The notes beneath the pieces were generated by a model. It was not told where the DNA came from. It saw only the letters and a list, made by a program, of their open reading frames with translations, and ran no database searches. A stretch of 64,000 nucleotides of DNA from Enterobacteriaceae bacterium RIT714 (GTDB lineage Bacteria; Pseudomonadota; Gammaproteobacteria; Enterobacterales; Enterobacteriaceae), in assembly GCA_009668015.1 (NCBI GenBank), contig WJYB01000002.1, positions 558,001 through 622,000 of the forward strand. The letters run 5' to 3'. Position numbers and translations under genes: made by a program. Below, piece after piece: positions 10,976-22,785 of the stretch (position 1 is its first letter; the number at the start of each line of letters is the position of its first letter).

Positions 10976-11094
10976 TAACCGTTCCTTCTTTCCAACTCTC
11001 TGAAGCACATTAATAATTCTGATTAAAACGCTATGCTTCACACATTTCACTGATTCATGTAACAAATCGTTTAAGATTTGCTATCTTAACTGCT

Positions 11095-11215
11095 TACGGC
11101 CTTAATTTTTAGGCTGCGTCCATGCGAGAACAACACAAATAATCAGGCGCGGCCACGATTTCCCTGGTGTTGGCGCAGTATTCGCGCACCCCGGTTAAGC
11201 CGGGGTCATTTTTTT
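11095..11215 (+). ncRNA. arcZ: ArcZ small RNA
   Basis: The elbB-arcB gap holds the Hfq-dependent sRNA ArcZ, which in E. coli activates rpoS translation, represses motility (flhDC) and is repressed by ArcA-P. The conserved 3' half is clear: GATTTCCCTGGTGTTGGCGC (11157-11176) is the seed region, followed by AGTATTCGCGC. The terminator stem CCCCGG/CCGGGG (11189-11205) ends in seven T residues (11209-11215). Taking the E. coli length of 121 nt back from the T-run gives a start near 11095, just after a TATCTT -10-like box at 11082-11087. The 5' half differs from E. coli. The terminator overlaps the arcB stop codon antisense. Confidence 0.92.
11188..11215 (+). terminator. Rho-independent terminator of arcZ
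   Basis: A GC-rich stem (ACCCCGG, loop of five bases, CCGGGGT) is followed by CA and then seven T residues. On the opposite strand there is no T-run of the same quality, so termination of arcB from the other side is uncertain. The stem also encodes the final bases of arcB on the minus strand. Confidence 0.88.
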
Positions 11216-13539
11216 GTGCTGTCCACCCACGCCTTAAGCACGTCCACATCGTTCTGCCACTCTTGTTTCATCTCCTCAACCCATTCACCCACGTTGTCCC
11301 ACCACGCCGGTAAATCCGAAGACTGGATCTGTTGACCGAGCTGTTGTAAGTGACGCAAACCAATCGAGCCTGCAGCACCTTTAATTTTGTGGCCTTCTTC
11401 GACTATGCCTTTCTGATCGCGAGCGGTCAGATTCGATTCCAGCACACTTAAATAACCTGGCATCATTTTTTCAAATACGGCCAGACCATCAGTAATCAGT
11501 TTCGGCCCCACCAGCTCGATATACTGTTCGAGCATGGCGATATCCAGAATAGCTTGTGCCTTCGCGCTATCAACAGATGTCATGGTGCATTCCTCTTCAT
11601 CACTGGTATCCCAGAACTTTTTAATCATGGCGGTCAGAGCGGGAACCGCCAGCGGTTTGCTAAGCACATCGTCCATACCGGCATCGAGGTACTCTTTTTT
11701 ATCCTTCAATACGTTCGCGGTGAGAGCCACCAACGGCGGCAACTCATCGCGGGTATAACGGCGGGTGAGTTCACGAGAGATATCCAGCCCGGTCATATCC
11801 GGCAGCTGAATATCCAGCAGAACGAGGTCATATTCGCCAGGGGTAAACATCTCCAGCGCGGCCGTCCCCGTCATGGCGACATCGACGCTGTTACCCAGTT
11901 TTTCCAGAACCGAACGGGCAACAATGACGTTCAGCTCAATATCTTCTACCAGCAGCACATGCAGCGCGGGCAGCGGCAGTTCGTCGTTCTCAAACGTATC
12001 TTCGACTTCTTCCGCCACTGCCGGAGCATGCACTGTCAGCGTAAACGTTGAGCCTTTACCTTGTTGGCTGGCCACGGTGATATCACCGCCCATACTCTTC
12101 GCCAGACGGCGCGATACCGCCAGACCAATCCCGGTCCCAGTGGCTGGTTTGCCGCCGTTACTGTCTTTCACCTGGTAATACATGGCGAAGATCTTATCCT
12201 GCTCTTCCTGCGGGATGCCGATGCCAGAATCTTCCACCTCGAAGTGCAACATATCGCCTTCATCAAAGCGAATACGCACAACCACTGCGCCATGCTGGGT
12301 AAACTTGACGGCATTACTGATCAGATTCCAGAGGATCTGGCGCAGACGCGTACCGTCCGTTACCACTTTATGCGGCAGAGGAAGTGTCGGCTCCAGCACA
12401 AATCGTAGCCCTTTTTGCTGCGCCTGCAGGCCGGACAGATTCTCCAGATCGGCGAGGAAGCCGGTGAAATCCACGGGCTGATTATCCAGCTGAACTTTAC
12501 GCCGCTCCATCTTATCCATATCAATAATATCGTTGAAGATATTGCCGAGCGTCACGGCGGAAACATGGATAGTTTTGAGGTATTTTTCTTGCTCGGAAGT
12601 GAGTTCGGTGTCCAGCAGAATGCGGCTCAGGCCCACGATGCCGTTCAGCGGCGTACGCAGTTCGTGGCTGATGGTGGAGATGAATGTCGTCTTATCCCGG
12701 CTGGCGCGCTCCAGCGCGTCCTGATAGCGCTTACGCTCGGTAATATCACGCCCGAAGCCCATCAGGCCGTGGCGTTTCCCCACGCGATCGTAATAAGGCA
12801 CTTTACGGATTTCGAAGCAGGCTTTGCGTCCGTCCGGATAGTCCAGCCACTGTTCGTAAGTGAGTGAGACATTATGGCGGAACACTTTTTCATCGGTTTC
12901 AATCACCTTGGCCGCCGCTTCTTCCGAGTAGACATCCTGCGGTTTGAGGTGAATCAGCTGTTTTTCGCTTTTCCCGGTCAGCAGCTCCATCGCGCGGTTA
13001 CAGCCCGAAAATTCTTTATCTTCATTACGGTAGAAAACCAAATCAGGCGAGGCATCGAGAAAAGATCGCAGGAAAGAGGATTGCTGCTCCAGCTGGATCT
13101 GGGTGACTTCACGCTCTTTCATCTCAATTTTCAGCTGCTCAAGCGTGGTCTGGCGTTCGGCCTCCGCTTTTTCACGATCCGAGATCTCCTGATTAAGCTG
13201 CGCGATGTTGTCCTTCAGCTGTATGTTAAGTTTCAGGTCGCGCTCGCGCATCTCCTCCAGTTTCTGCACCAGACGGGAGAGCCGCTGGCGCGACTCTTCG
13301 AGTTGTTCCACCACGACAGAGAGAAAATAGACAGCCCACGGGGTAATCAACAGGCCGAAAAAGATCGAGCGGATAACGTCGATACTTTCAACCTGCCCAT
13401 GAAGAACCATAGTGACGGCCATTTGCACGACAATCGCCAGCACCACCAGCGCCAGGGCCAACAGCAGTGAGAAACGAACCAGGCCGAGCTTCATCATCAG
13501 ATCGACGTAATACTGCGCAAGCATTCGAATTTGCTTCAT
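11206..13539 (-). CDS. arcB: ArcB, tripartite aerobic respiration sensor kinase
   Basis: ArcB senses quinone redox state and phosphorylates ArcA under low oxygen. The protein has 777 residues (E. coli 778). It has two N-terminal membrane helices (about residues 23-77), a linker coiled coil (about 80-150) and a PAS domain (about 153-270). The transmitter follows with the His box FISTISHELRTPLNG (His near 292) and ATP-lid motifs. A receiver domain holds the phospho-Asp in LVLLDIQLPDMTG (near 576), and a C-terminal HPt domain holds the His in EEGHKIKGAAGS (near 715). I start at 13539 (MKQIRMLAQYY); the ten extra residues upstream are not conserved. Unlike in E. coli, the gene upstream is lptG, not yhcC. 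Confidence 0.97.
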   Translation of the reverse strand: MKQIRMLAQYYVDLMMKLGLVRFSLLLALALVVLAIVVQMAVTMVLHGQVESIDVIRSIFFGLLITPWAVYFLSVVVEQLEESRQRLSRLVQKLEEMRERDLKLNIQLKDNIAQLNQEISDREKAEAERQTTLEQLKIEMKEREVTQIQLEQQSSFLRSFLDASPDLVFYRNEDKEFSGCNRAMELLTGKSEKQLIHLKPQDVYSEEAAAKVIETDEKVFRHNVSLTYEQWLDYPDGRKACFEIRKVPYYDRVGKRHGLMGFGRDITERKRYQDALERASRDKTTFISTISHELRTPLNGIVGLSRILLDTELTSEQEKYLKTIHVSAVTLGNIFNDIIDMDKMERRKVQLDNQPVDFTGFLADLENLSGLQAQQKGLRFVLEPTLPLPHKVVTDGTRLRQILWNLISNAVKFTQHGAVVVRIRFDEGDMLHFEVEDSGIGIPQEEQDKIFAMYYQVKDSNGGKPATGTGIGLAVSRRLAKSMGGDITVASQQGKGSTFTLTVHAPAVAEEVEDTFENDELPLPALHVLLVEDIELNVIVARSVLEKLGNSVDVAMTGTAALEMFTPGEYDLVLLDIQLPDMTGLDISRELTRRYTRDELPPLVALTANVLKDKKEYLDAGMDDVLSKPLAVPALTAMIKKFWDTSDEEECTMTSVDSAKAQAILDIAMLEQYIELVGPKLITDGLAVFEKMMPGYLSVLESNLTARDQKGIVEEGHKIKGAAGSIGLRHLQQLGQQIQSSDLPAWWDNVGEWVEEMKQEWQNDVDVLKAWVDSTKK

Positions 13540-13637
13540 AGGGGATCCCTTCACGACTTCATCGCTCAATAATACTCAAATTCCGGGCAAGGCGTTGAAG
13601 GTTGTGTGAAAAAGTGCGGTGTGAAACAGGAGATTAG

Positions 13638-13665
13638 CCTCACTCCCGGCAGCGCGGGAGTGAGG
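13638..13665. terminator. Perfect hairpin between lptG and arcB
   Basis: An 11-bp perfect inverted repeat (CCTCACTCCCG, 6-base loop, CGGGAGTGAGG) sits 12 bases after the lptG stop in the direction of transcription. No T-run follows on the minus strand (the sequence continues GCTAATCTCC), so termination of lptFG transcripts before arcB may be incomplete. The hairpin lies in the proposed rearrangement junction. Confidence 0.5.
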
Positions 13666-13676
13666 AACAGGGACGA

Positions 13677-14759
13677 TCAGGAGCGTCTGAGAAGCAACCA
13701 GAGGCTTATCAGGAAGAACGAAGCGCTTGGCAACAGGGCGCCAATGAGCGGCGGGATCCCATATACCAGCGTGAGCGGGCCAAAAATCTGGTCAAGCACG
13801 TAGAAGACAAAACCAAAGCTGATACCCGTGACCACGCGCACGCCCATCGGCACGCTACGCAGCGGACCAAAGATAAACGACAGCGCCATCAGCATCATGA
13901 CCGCCACAGACATCGGCTGAAATATTTTGCTCCACATGTTGAGCTGATAACGACCGGCATCCTGGCCACTCGATTTCAGATACTTAACATAGTTGTGCAA
14001 ACCGCTGATCGACAACGCATCGGGATCCAGCGCAACCACGCCTAATTTGTCCGGCGTCAGATTGGTCTTCCAGGTACCCGAAACGGTCTGAGAGCCGGTA
14101 ATTTGCTTCGGATCTTTCAGGTTCGATTCGTCAACCTGCGACAGGCGCCAGAGTTTATTAGCCGGGTCAAACTTCGCAGAGGCGGCATAGCGAACGGACT
14201 GCAAACGACGATCATCGTTAAAGCTGTAGATACTGACGCCGCCCAGCTCGTCATCGCCCTTCACGCGTTCGATATAGACGAAGTTGTTACCGTCTTTCGC
14301 CCACAAACCTTGCTGGGTAGACATCAGCGATCCGCCGTACATGGCCTGCGCACGATAATTACGCGCCATCTGCTCTCCCTGCGGTGCGACCCACTCGCCA
14401 ATGGCCATGGTCAGAATCACCAGCGGGATCGCCGTTTTCATCACTGACAGTGCAACCTGCATGCGGGTGAAGCCCGAGGCCTGCATGACCACCAGTTCAC
14501 TGCGCTGGGCCAGCATGCCCAGACCCAGCAATGCGCCGAGCAGCGCGGCCATCGGGAAGAAAATCTGCACATCTTTTGGCACGCTGAGAATGGTATACAT
14601 CCCCGCCCCCAGCGCGTCATAGCTCCCCTGCCCGGCTTTTTTCAGCTGGTCGACGAATTTAATAATGCCGGAGAGCGACACCAGCATGAACAACGTCATC
14701 ATGATAGTGGTAAAAATGGTTTTACCGATATAGCGGTCTAGAACGCGAAACGCCTGCAT
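13677..14759 (-). CDS. lptG: LptG, LPS export permease subunit
   Basis: LptG pairs with LptF in the LptB2FG ABC transporter that extracts LPS from the inner membrane. The protein has 360 residues, the same as E. coli. It has three N-terminal and three C-terminal membrane helices around a periplasmic beta-jellyroll (about residues 130-265). PKDVQIFFPMAALLGALLGLGMLAQRSELVVMQASG contains the coupling-helix region that contacts LptB. The start ATG overlaps the lptF stop codon. In E. coli its 3' neighbour is yjgR; here it is arcB, and yjgR lies 10 kb away. Confidence 0.97.
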   Translation of the reverse strand: MQAFRVLDRYIGKTIFTTIMMTLFMLVSLSGIIKFVDQLKKAGQGSYDALGAGMYTILSVPKDVQIFFPMAALLGALLGLGMLAQRSELVVMQASGFTRMQVALSVMKTAIPLVILTMAIGEWVAPQGEQMARNYRAQAMYGGSLMSTQQGLWAKDGNNFVYIERVKGDDELGGVSIYSFNDDRRLQSVRYAASAKFDPANKLWRLSQVDESNLKDPKQITGSQTVSGTWKTNLTPDKLGVVALDPDALSISGLHNYVKYLKSSGQDAGRYQLNMWSKIFQPMSVAVMMLMALSFIFGPLRSVPMGVRVVTGISFGFVFYVLDQIFGPLTLVYGIPPLIGALLPSASFFLISLWLLLRRS

Positions 14760-15859
14760 TACACCGCTCCTTTACGCGTAAAACGGGCACGCACACGACG
14801 CATCGGCACGGTATCCCACAGGTTTAACATCAGAGCCAGCAACAGGTACAGGCCGTTGACCACCCATGTCCAAATCATCGGATCGATTTTGCCTTTTCCA
14901 CCGTTAGACTTGATAGACGTTTGCAGCAGGAAGAAGACCAGATAGAGCAGCATTGCAGGCAGCATCGACAGCACACGCCCCTGACGCGGGTTAACCACGC
15001 TCAGCGGAACGACCATCAACGCCATCATAAATACGGTAAATACCAGAGTCAGACGCCAGTGTAATTCCGCCCGGGCACGATTGGTGTCCGTTTTGATCAG
15101 CGTACGCATGTCCATCTGTTCGGTATCATTGGCATCAAGTGCGACATTCTGATGCCCGACAATCGCCTGATAGTTCTGGAAATCGGTGATACGGAAATCG
15201 CGCAGCATCGCCGTGCCTTCAAAGCGAGTGCCTTTGTTGAGCGTCACGATCTGCGAGCCATCTTTACGCTGTGAAAGCTGGCCGGAGTCAGCCACCACAA
15301 CAGACGGACGCGCATTGCCTTTGGTGCGGATCTGCGCCAGGAAAACATCGTTGAAACTGCTGCCGTCTACGCTCTCAATAAAGAGCACCGAGCTGCCGTC
15401 AGTTGCCTGCTGGAACTGACCTTGCGCGAGCGCCGCCATGCCGGGGTTCGCTTTGGCTTCGGCCAACACTTCATCCTGATGTCTGGATGACCACGGCCCC
15501 GCCCACATGACGTTCACCGCCGCGACGATACCCGTCAATAACGCCAGCACCATCGCAGCTTTAACCAACACGGCTTTACTTAAGCCGCAGGCATGCATTA
15601 CCGTGATTTCACTTTCGGTATAGAGTTTCCCGAGCGTCATCAGCAGGCCGAGGAAAAGGCTCAGCGGCAGAATAAGCTGCGCCATTTCTGGCACGCCTAA
15701 TCCGAGCAGAGAAAGCACCAGATTTGTTGGGATTTCGCCGTCAACAGCCGCACCGAGGATCCTCACTAACTTCTGACAGAAAAAGATCAGAAGCAGAATG
15801 AAAAGGATCGCCAGTTGGCTCTTAAGCGTTTCCCGCACCAGATATCTTATGATTATCAC
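14759..15859 (-). CDS. lptF: LptF, LPS export permease subunit
   Basis: LptF is the second transmembrane half of LptB2FG. The protein has 366 residues with the same architecture as LptG (six membrane helices and a periplasmic jellyroll), reflecting an ancient duplication. LGKLYTESEITVMHACGLSK is the coupling-helix region. It ends coupled to lptG. It is divergent from pepA; the 266-bp gap 15860-16125 carries the back-to-back promoters, as in E. coli, so this part of the relocated block is intact. Confidence 0.97.
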   Translation of the reverse strand: MIIIRYLVRETLKSQLAILFILLLIFFCQKLVRILGAAVDGEIPTNLVLSLLGLGVPEMAQLILPLSLFLGLLMTLGKLYTESEITVMHACGLSKAVLVKAAMVLALLTGIVAAVNVMWAGPWSSRHQDEVLAEAKANPGMAALAQGQFQQATDGSSVLFIESVDGSSFNDVFLAQIRTKGNARPSVVVADSGQLSQRKDGSQIVTLNKGTRFEGTAMLRDFRITDFQNYQAIVGHQNVALDANDTEQMDMRTLIKTDTNRARAELHWRLTLVFTVFMMALMVVPLSVVNPRQGRVLSMLPAMLLYLVFFLLQTSIKSNGGKGKIDPMIWTWVVNGLYLLLALMLNLWDTVPMRRVRARFTRKGAV

Positions 15860-16122
15860 TTTAAATACGCCCGTAAAAACCCGTCTCTTTGCTGGAAAAT
15901 TGCTTGTTTCATGGCTTAAACGTCATTTATTCTCTTGAGTCGTCGAAATCATCGCTAAGATTAAAAAACCCGGCGGCGTCGCGCTTCAGGAAATTTTTTG
16001 ACGTGTCGAAACCGTAGTAACGTAAGATTAACACGAAGTCACCACAACAGCGGACATGAGTTACGAAAGGTTTCAATTCTATCCGTAGCAGCCGTCGTTG
16101 TCTTTAAGATTCAGGAGCGTAG

Positions 16123-17637
<1,515 letters not shown>

Positions 17638-17643
17638 TCACTG

Positions 17644-17671
17644 AATTCCCTCTCCCACGGGAGGGGGAATC
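17644..17671. terminator. GC-rich hairpin between pepA and holC
   Basis: An inverted repeat of 13 pairs, with G-T wobbles (GATTCCCTCTCCC with GGGAGGGGGAATC), lies just after the pepA stop. It is followed by TGTCTCCCG and not a T-run. It resembles a palindrome seen again at 22786-22816 and may act as an attenuator or mRNA-stabilising structure. Confidence 0.5.
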
Positions 17672-17719
17672 TGTCTCCCGATCGCGGGGGATGAAATCCA
17701 CCACAAGAAGCCCCATATC

Positions 17720-18163
17720 ATGAAAAACGCGACGTTCTATCTTCTGGACAACGACACTCAACAGGATGGCTTAAGTGCCGTCGAACAACTGGTGTGTGAA
17801 ATTGCCGCAGAACGTTGGCGCAACGGAAAACGCGTGCTGATTGCCTGTGAAGACGAACAGCAAGCCATTCGCCTCGATGAAGCACTGTGGGCAAGACCGC
17901 CAGAAAGTTTTGTTCCGCACAATTTGTCGGGAGAAGGGCCGCGCGGCGGCGCGCCAGTAGAAATTGCCTGGCCGCAAAAGCGCAACAGCAGCGCTCGCGA
18001 TATTCTGATCAGCCTGCGCACAGGCTTTGCAGATTTTGCCACCGCTTTCACAGAAGTGGTAGACTTTGTCCCTCATGAAGATTCTCTGAAACAACTGGCG
18101 CGCGAACGCTATAAAGCGTACCGCCTGGCTGGTTTTAACCTGAATACGGCAACCTGGAAATAA
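17720..18163 (+). CDS. holC: HolC, DNA polymerase III chi subunit
   Basis: Chi links the clamp loader (through psi, HolD) to single-stranded DNA-binding protein. The protein has 147 residues, equal to E. coli. The N-terminus [41 protein letters not shown] is the conserved Rossmann-like core, and [11 protein letters not shown] is the family signature. The stop TAA overlaps the valS ATG (TAATG), so the two are coupled as in E. coli. Confidence 0.96.
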   Translation: MKNATFYLLDNDTQQDGLSAVEQLVCEIAAERWRNGKRVLIACEDEQQAIRLDEALWARPPESFVPHNLSGEGPRGGAPVEIAWPQKRNSSARDILISLRTGFADFATAFTEVVDFVPHEDSLKQLARERYKAYRLAGFNLNTATWK

Positions 18164-21018
18164 TGGAAAAGACATACAACCCACGAGATATCGAACAGCC
18201 GCTTTACGAGCACTGGGAAGAGCAGGGCTATTTCAAGCCTAATGGCGATGAAAGCAAAGAGTCCTTCTGCATCATGATCCCGCCGCCGAACGTCACCGGC
18301 AGTTTGCATATGGGTCATGCTTTCCAGCAAACCATCATGGATACCATGATCCGTTACCAGCGCATGCAGGGCAAAAACACCCTGTGGCAGGCAGGTACTG
18401 ACCATGCGGGTATTGCGACCCAAATGGTGGTTGAGCGTAAGATTGCCGCTGAAGAAGGTAAAACCCGCCACGACTACGGTCGCGACGCCTTCATCGACAA
18501 AATTTGGCAATGGAAAGCAGAATCTGGCGGCACGATTACCCGTCAGATGCGCCGTCTCGGCAACTCCGTGGACTGGGAGCGCGAGCGCTTCACCATGGAC
18601 GAAGGCCTTTCCAACGCCGTGAAAGAAGTGTTCGTTCGTCTGTACAAAGAAGATCTGATTTACCGTGGCAAACGCCTGGTTAACTGGGATCCCAAACTGC
18701 GTACGGCAATCTCCGATCTGGAAGTGGAAAACCGCGAGTCTAAAGGCTCCATGTGGCATATCCGCTATCCGCTGGCCGATGGCGCAAAAACGGCAGACGG
18801 TAAAGATTATCTGGTGGTGGCGACCACGCGTCCGGAAACCCTGCTGGGCGATACCGGCGTTGCCGTAAACCCGGAAGATCCACGCTATAAAGATCTGATC
18901 GGTAAATTTGTGGTTCTGCCGCTGGTGAACCGCCGTATTCCAATCCTTGGCGACGAGCACGCCGACATGGAAAAAGGCACCGGCTGTGTGAAAATCACCC
19001 CGGCGCACGATTTCAACGACTATGAAGTGGGTCGTCGTCACGCTCTGCCGATGATTAATATTCTGACCTTTGACGGCGATATCCGTGAAAGCGCGGAAGT
19101 GTACGACACCAAAGGCGAAGAGTCCGACGTCTACTCCAGCGAGATCCCGGCTGAATTCCAGAAACTGGAACGTTTTGCTGCGCGTAAAGCGGTTGTGGCA
19201 GCCATCGACGCCCTTGGCCTGCTGGAAGAGATCAAACCTCACGACCTGACCGTCCCTTACGGCGATCGCGGCGGCGTGGTCATCGAACCGATGCTGACCG
19301 ACCAGTGGTACGTGCGTGCCGACGTGCTGGCAAAACCGGCCGTTGAAGCCGTCGAAAACGGCGACATTCAGTTTGTGCCAAAACAGTACGAAAACATGTA
19401 CTTCTCCTGGATGCGTGATATCCAGGACTGGTGTATCTCTCGTCAGCTGTGGTGGGGTCACCGTATTCCGGCGTGGTATGACAACGACGGCAACGTCTTT
19501 GTTGGCCGTACCGAAGAGGAAGTGCGCCAGGAGAACAATCTGGGGGCTGACGTAGCACTGCGTCAGGACGACGACGTTCTGGACACCTGGTTCTCTTCTG
19601 CGCTGTGGACGTTTTCTACGCTCGGCTGGCCGGAAAACACTGACGCACTGCGTCAGTTCCACCCAACCAGCGTGATGGTATCCGGCTTCGACATCATCTT
19701 CTTCTGGATTGCCCGCATGATCATGATGACCATGCACTTCATCAAAGATGAAAACGGCAAGCCGCAGGTTCCGTTTAAAACCGTCTATATGACCGGTCTG
19801 ATTCGTGACGATGAAGGCCAGAAAATGTCCAAATCCAAGGGTAACGTTATTGACCCGCTGGATATGGTGGATGGTATTTCCCTGGCAGACCTGCTGGAGA
19901 AACGTACCGGCAACATGATGCAGCCGCAGCTGGCTGAAAAAATCCGTAAACGTACCGAGAAACAGTTCCCGGACGGCATTGAGCCACACGGCACAGACGC
20001 TCTGCGTTTCACCCTGGCGGCACTGGCCTCGACTGGCCGTGACATCAACTGGGATATGAAACGTCTGGAAGGTTACCGCAACTTCTGTAACAAGCTGTGG
20101 AACGCCAGCCGCTTTGTGCTGATGAACACCGAAGACCAGGATTGCGGCTTTAACGGCGGAGAGATGACGCTGTCGCTGGCGGACCGCTGGATTCTGGCGG
20201 AATTCAACCAGACCATCAAAGCGTACCGTGAGGCGCTGGACACCTATCGCTTCGACATCGCGGCAGGCATTCTGTATGAGTTCACCTGGAACCAGTTCTG
20301 CGACTGGTATCTGGAGCTGACCAAGCCGGTGATGAACGGAAGCAATGAAGCGGAGCTGCGCGGTACGCGCAACACGCTGATCACGGTTCTGGAAGGTCTG
20401 CTGCGCCTGGCGCACCCGATCATTCCATTCATCACCGAAACTATCTGGCAGCGTGTGAAAGTGATCAAAGGTATCACCGCCGATACCATCATGCTTCAGC
20501 CGTTCCCGGAATTCGATGCGGCGCAGGTCGATGAAGCGGCTGCTTCTGATACCGAATGGCTGAAACAGGCGATCGTGGCTGTACGTAATATTCGTGCAGA
20601 AATGAACCTATCTCCAGGCAAACCGCTGGAACTGCTGCTGCGCGGTTGCAGTGAAGCGGCTGTTCGTCGTGTTAACGAGAACCGCAGCTTCCTGCAAACC
20701 ATGGCGCGTCTGGAAAGCATCACGGTGCTGCCAGCCGATGATAAAGGTCCGGTATCCGTGACCAAAATCATCGACGGCGCCGAGCTGCTGATCCCGATGG
20801 CAGGTCTGATCGACAAAGAATCTGAGCTGGCACGTCTGGCGAAAGAAGTGGCTAAAGTCGAGCTGGAGATTGGAAAAATCGAAAGCAAGCTGGCGAACGA
20901 AGGCTTTGTGGCTCGCGCACCGGAAGCGGTTATCGCTAAAGAGCGTGAAAGACTGGTTGCTTTCGCTGATGCTAAAGCGAAACTGATCGAACAGCAGGCT
21001 GTTATCGCCGCGCTGTAA
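18163..21018 (+). CDS. valS: ValS, valyl-tRNA synthetase
   Basis: This is the class Ia synthetase charging tRNA-Val. The protein has 951 residues, equal to E. coli. The HIGH-type motif is [14 protein letters not shown] (about residues 40-53) and the KMSKS loop is [10 protein letters not shown] (about 552-561). The CP1 editing domain (about 190-340) removes mischarged Thr and contains the conserved [15 protein letters not shown]. The C-terminal 60 or so residues form a tRNA-binding coiled coil ([23 protein letters not shown]). A 768-codon open frame runs antisense and is a composition artefact. Confidence 0.98.
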   Translation: MEKTYNPRDIEQPLYEHWEEQGYFKPNGDESKESFCIMIPPPNVTGSLHMGHAFQQTIMDTMIRYQRMQGKNTLWQAGTDHAGIATQMVVERKIAAEEGKTRHDYGRDAFIDKIWQWKAESGGTITRQMRRLGNSVDWERERFTMDEGLSNAVKEVFVRLYKEDLIYRGKRLVNWDPKLRTAISDLEVENRESKGSMWHIRYPLADGAKTADGKDYLVVATTRPETLLGDTGVAVNPEDPRYKDLIGKFVVLPLVNRRIPILGDEHADMEKGTGCVKITPAHDFNDYEVGRRHALPMINILTFDGDIRESAEVYDTKGEESDVYSSEIPAEFQKLERFAARKAVVAAIDALGLLEEIKPHDLTVPYGDRGGVVIEPMLTDQWYVRADVLAKPAVEAVENGDIQFVPKQYENMYFSWMRDIQDWCISRQLWWGHRIPAWYDNDGNVFVGRTEEEVRQENNLGADVALRQDDDVLDTWFSSALWTFSTLGWPENTDALRQFHPTSVMVSGFDIIFFWIARMIMMTMHFIKDENGKPQVPFKTVYMTGLIRDDEGQKMSKSKGNVIDPLDMVDGISLADLLEKRTGNMMQPQLAEKIRKRTEKQFPDGIEPHGTDALRFTLAALASTGRDINWDMKRLEGYRNFCNKLWNASRFVLMNTEDQDCGFNGGEMTLSLADRWILAEFNQTIKAYREALDTYRFDIAAGILYEFTWNQFCDWYLELTKPVMNGSNEAELRGTRNTLITVLEGLLRLAHPIIPFITETIWQRVKVIKGITADTIMLQPFPEFDAAQVDEAAASDTEWLKQAIVAVRNIRAEMNLSPGKPLELLLRGCSEAAVRRVNENRSFLQTMARLESITVLPADDKGPVSVTKIIDGAELLIPMAGLIDKESELARLAKEVAKVELEIGKIESKLANEGFVARAPEAVIAKERERLVAFADAKAKLIEQQAVIAAL

Positions 21019-21026
21019 TGCCTCTG

Positions 21027-21052
21027 CCCCTTGCCTGTTCGCAGGCAAGGGG
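21027..21052 (+). terminator. Hairpin downstream of valS
   Basis: An 11-bp perfect stem with a UUCG tetraloop (CCCCTTGCCTG, TTCG, CAGGCAAGGGG) begins 9 bases after the valS stop. The following bases TATCCTCC are poor in T, so it may protect the 3' end or work with Rho rather than being a full intrinsic terminator. Confidence 0.65.
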
Positions 21053-21141
21053 TATCCTCCCTGAAATATCCTCGCTTGCACTCCCTTTTCTGCGGTGCTA
21101 TTAACAGCAGTTGTGTGTCAATTTTTGTCATGAGTAATGCT

Positions 21142-21645
21142 ATGAGCGTGATTACCCCCGTCGCTGCGGTCATGCGGCGGATCAAAGAGCAAGACAACCC
21201 AGCCATCGCCACCGTGATCCGTGAAGTCTCCGCGGAGTATGGTCTGACGGCCGATAAAGGCTACACCGTTGCCGATCCCAATCTGGACGAACTGTTTCAG
21301 CTCTACAGCCAACCGGGCCATGCCTACTGGGTGATTGAGCAAAACGGCAAAGTCGTGGGCGGAGGCGGCGTGGCGCCCCTGAGCTGCAGCGAACCCGATA
21401 TCTGTGAGCTGCAAAAAATGTACTTTCTGTCGACGGTGCGTGGACAAGGTCTGGCAAAAAAACTCGCGCTTCTCGCTCTCGATTATGCACGCTCCCAGGG
21501 CTTTAAGCGCTGTTACCTCGAAACAACCGCCTTTCTGAAAGAAGCGATTGGATTATATGAACATCTGGGTTTCGAGCACATTGATGCGCCGCTGGGCTGT
21601 ACCGGGCACATTGATTGCGAAGTCAGAATGCTGAAAAGTCTGTAA
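21142..21645 (+). CDS. yjgM: YjgM, GNAT-family N-acetyltransferase
   Basis: This is a cytoplasmic acetyl-CoA-dependent acetyltransferase of unknown substrate. The GNAT core is visible: motif A is [18 protein letters not shown] (the R/Q-x-x-G-x-G/A acetyl-CoA loop) and motif B is [18 protein letters not shown] start at 21142 ([13 protein letters not shown]), giving 167 residues, the length I recall for E. coli YjgM. A second ATG lies 12 bases upstream at 21130, and the ribosome-binding site is weak for both. The gene follows valS as in E. coli, except that yjgN is absent between them. Its downstream neighbour ahr is not the E. coli one. Confidence 0.85.
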   Translation: MSVITPVAAVMRRIKEQDNPAIATVIREVSAEYGLTADKGYTVADPNLDELFQLYSQPGHAYWVIEQNGKVVGGGGVAPLSCSEPDICELQKMYFLSTVRGQGLAKKLALLALDYARSQGFKRCYLETTAFLKEAIGLYEHLGFEHIDAPLGCTGHIDCEVRMLKSL

Positions 21646-21728
21646 ATCCGCTTCCTGCCCTCTTCTGTTAAGCGACTGTAAACTGAATGCTCTACACTCT
21701 CAGTTCACATCAAAACGGGGGAAAAACG

Positions 21729-22748
21729 ATGTCGAAGATTAAAAGCTATGCCGCGCCGCAGGCAGGTGCAGAACTTGAACTGCACGAATACGATGCGGGC
21801 GAGCTGAAAGCAGGAGACGTCGAAGTACAGGTCGATTATTGCGGGATCTGCCACTCAGACCTGTCGATGATCGACAACGAATGGGGCATCTCAAGCTATC
21901 CGCTGGTTGCCGGACACGAAGTGATTGGACGTGTTGCAGCGCTGGGAACCGCCGCCCAGGATAAAGGGCTGAAAGTTGGCCAGCGTGTTGGCATCGGCTG
22001 GACCGCCCGCAGCTGCGGCCATTGCGACGCCTGTATCAGCGGCAACCAGATCAACTGCCTGGAAGGCGCTGTTCCCACCATCCTTAACAAAGGCGGTTTC
22101 GCCGACAAACTCCGCGCTGACTGGCAGTGGGTCATTCCGTTACCGGAAAGCATTGATATCGAATCGGCAGGCCCGCTGCTCTGCGGCGGTATCACCGTCT
22201 TTAAACCGTTGCTGATGCATCATGTCACCGCCACCAGCCGCGTGGGTGTGATCGGTATCGGCGGTCTGGGTCATATCGCCATCAAGCTGCTGCATGCTAT
22301 GGGCTGCGAGGTGACGGCATTCAGTTCTAATCCGGCTAAAGAGAAAGAAGTGCTGGCGATGGGTGCCGACAAAGTGGTGAACAGCCGCGATCCGGAAGCA
22401 CTGAAAGCGCTGGCCGGTCAGTTTGATTTGATCATTAACACCGTTAACGTCGATCTCGACTGGCAGCCGTACTTTGAAGCACTGGCCTATGGCGGTAATT
22501 TCCACACCGTCGGTGCGGTGCTCAAGCCGCTGCCGGTTCCGGCCTTCACCTTGATTGGCGGCGATCGTAGTGTTTCCGGTTCAGCCACTGGCACGCCGTT
22601 TGAACTGCGCAAACTGATGAAGTTTGCCGGTCGCACCAAAGTGGCTCCAACCACCGAGCTGTATCCGATGTCAAAAATCAACGAAGCCATCCAGCACGTT
22701 CGCGATGGCAAAGCGCGCTACCGCGTAGTGTTGAAAGCCGACTTCTGA
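21729..22748 (+). CDS. ahr: Ahr, NADPH-dependent broad-range aldehyde reductase
   Basis: Ahr (YjgB) is a zinc-dependent medium-chain alcohol dehydrogenase that reduces diverse aldehydes to alcohols. The protein has 339 residues. Catalytic zinc ligands are in CGICHSDL and GHE (GHEVIGRV); structural zinc ligands are the four Cys in [15 protein letters not shown]. The cofactor fold is [14 protein letters not shown], and SSNPAKEKE fits NADPH preference. The start at 21729 follows a GGGGGAAAAACG ribosome-binding site. In E. coli ahr lies at the far end of the idn region; here it directly follows yjgM and converges with a dihydroxyacetone kinase. Confidence 0.95.
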   Translation: MSKIKSYAAPQAGAELELHEYDAGELKAGDVEVQVDYCGICHSDLSMIDNEWGISSYPLVAGHEVIGRVAALGTAAQDKGLKVGQRVGIGWTARSCGHCDACISGNQINCLEGAVPTILNKGGFADKLRADWQWVIPLPESIDIESAGPLLCGGITVFKPLLMHHVTATSRVGVIGIGGLGHIAIKLLHAMGCEVTAFSSNPAKEKEVLAMGADKVVNSRDPEALKALAGQFDLIINTVNVDLDWQPYFEALAYGGNFHTVGAVLKPLPVPAFTLIGGDRSVSGSATGTPFELRKLMKFAGRTKVAPTTELYPMSKINEAIQHVRDGKARYRVVLKADF

Positions 22749-22785
22749 TATCTGTTTCCTGGATAAGTGTGGCCTGACGCCTCAC

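Noticed and set aside
18109-20415. 768-codon open frame on the minus strand across valS
   Set aside because: It is antisense to a complete valyl-tRNA synthetase with all catalytic motifs and has no recognisable domain. Long antisense frames are common in GC-biased codon usage.
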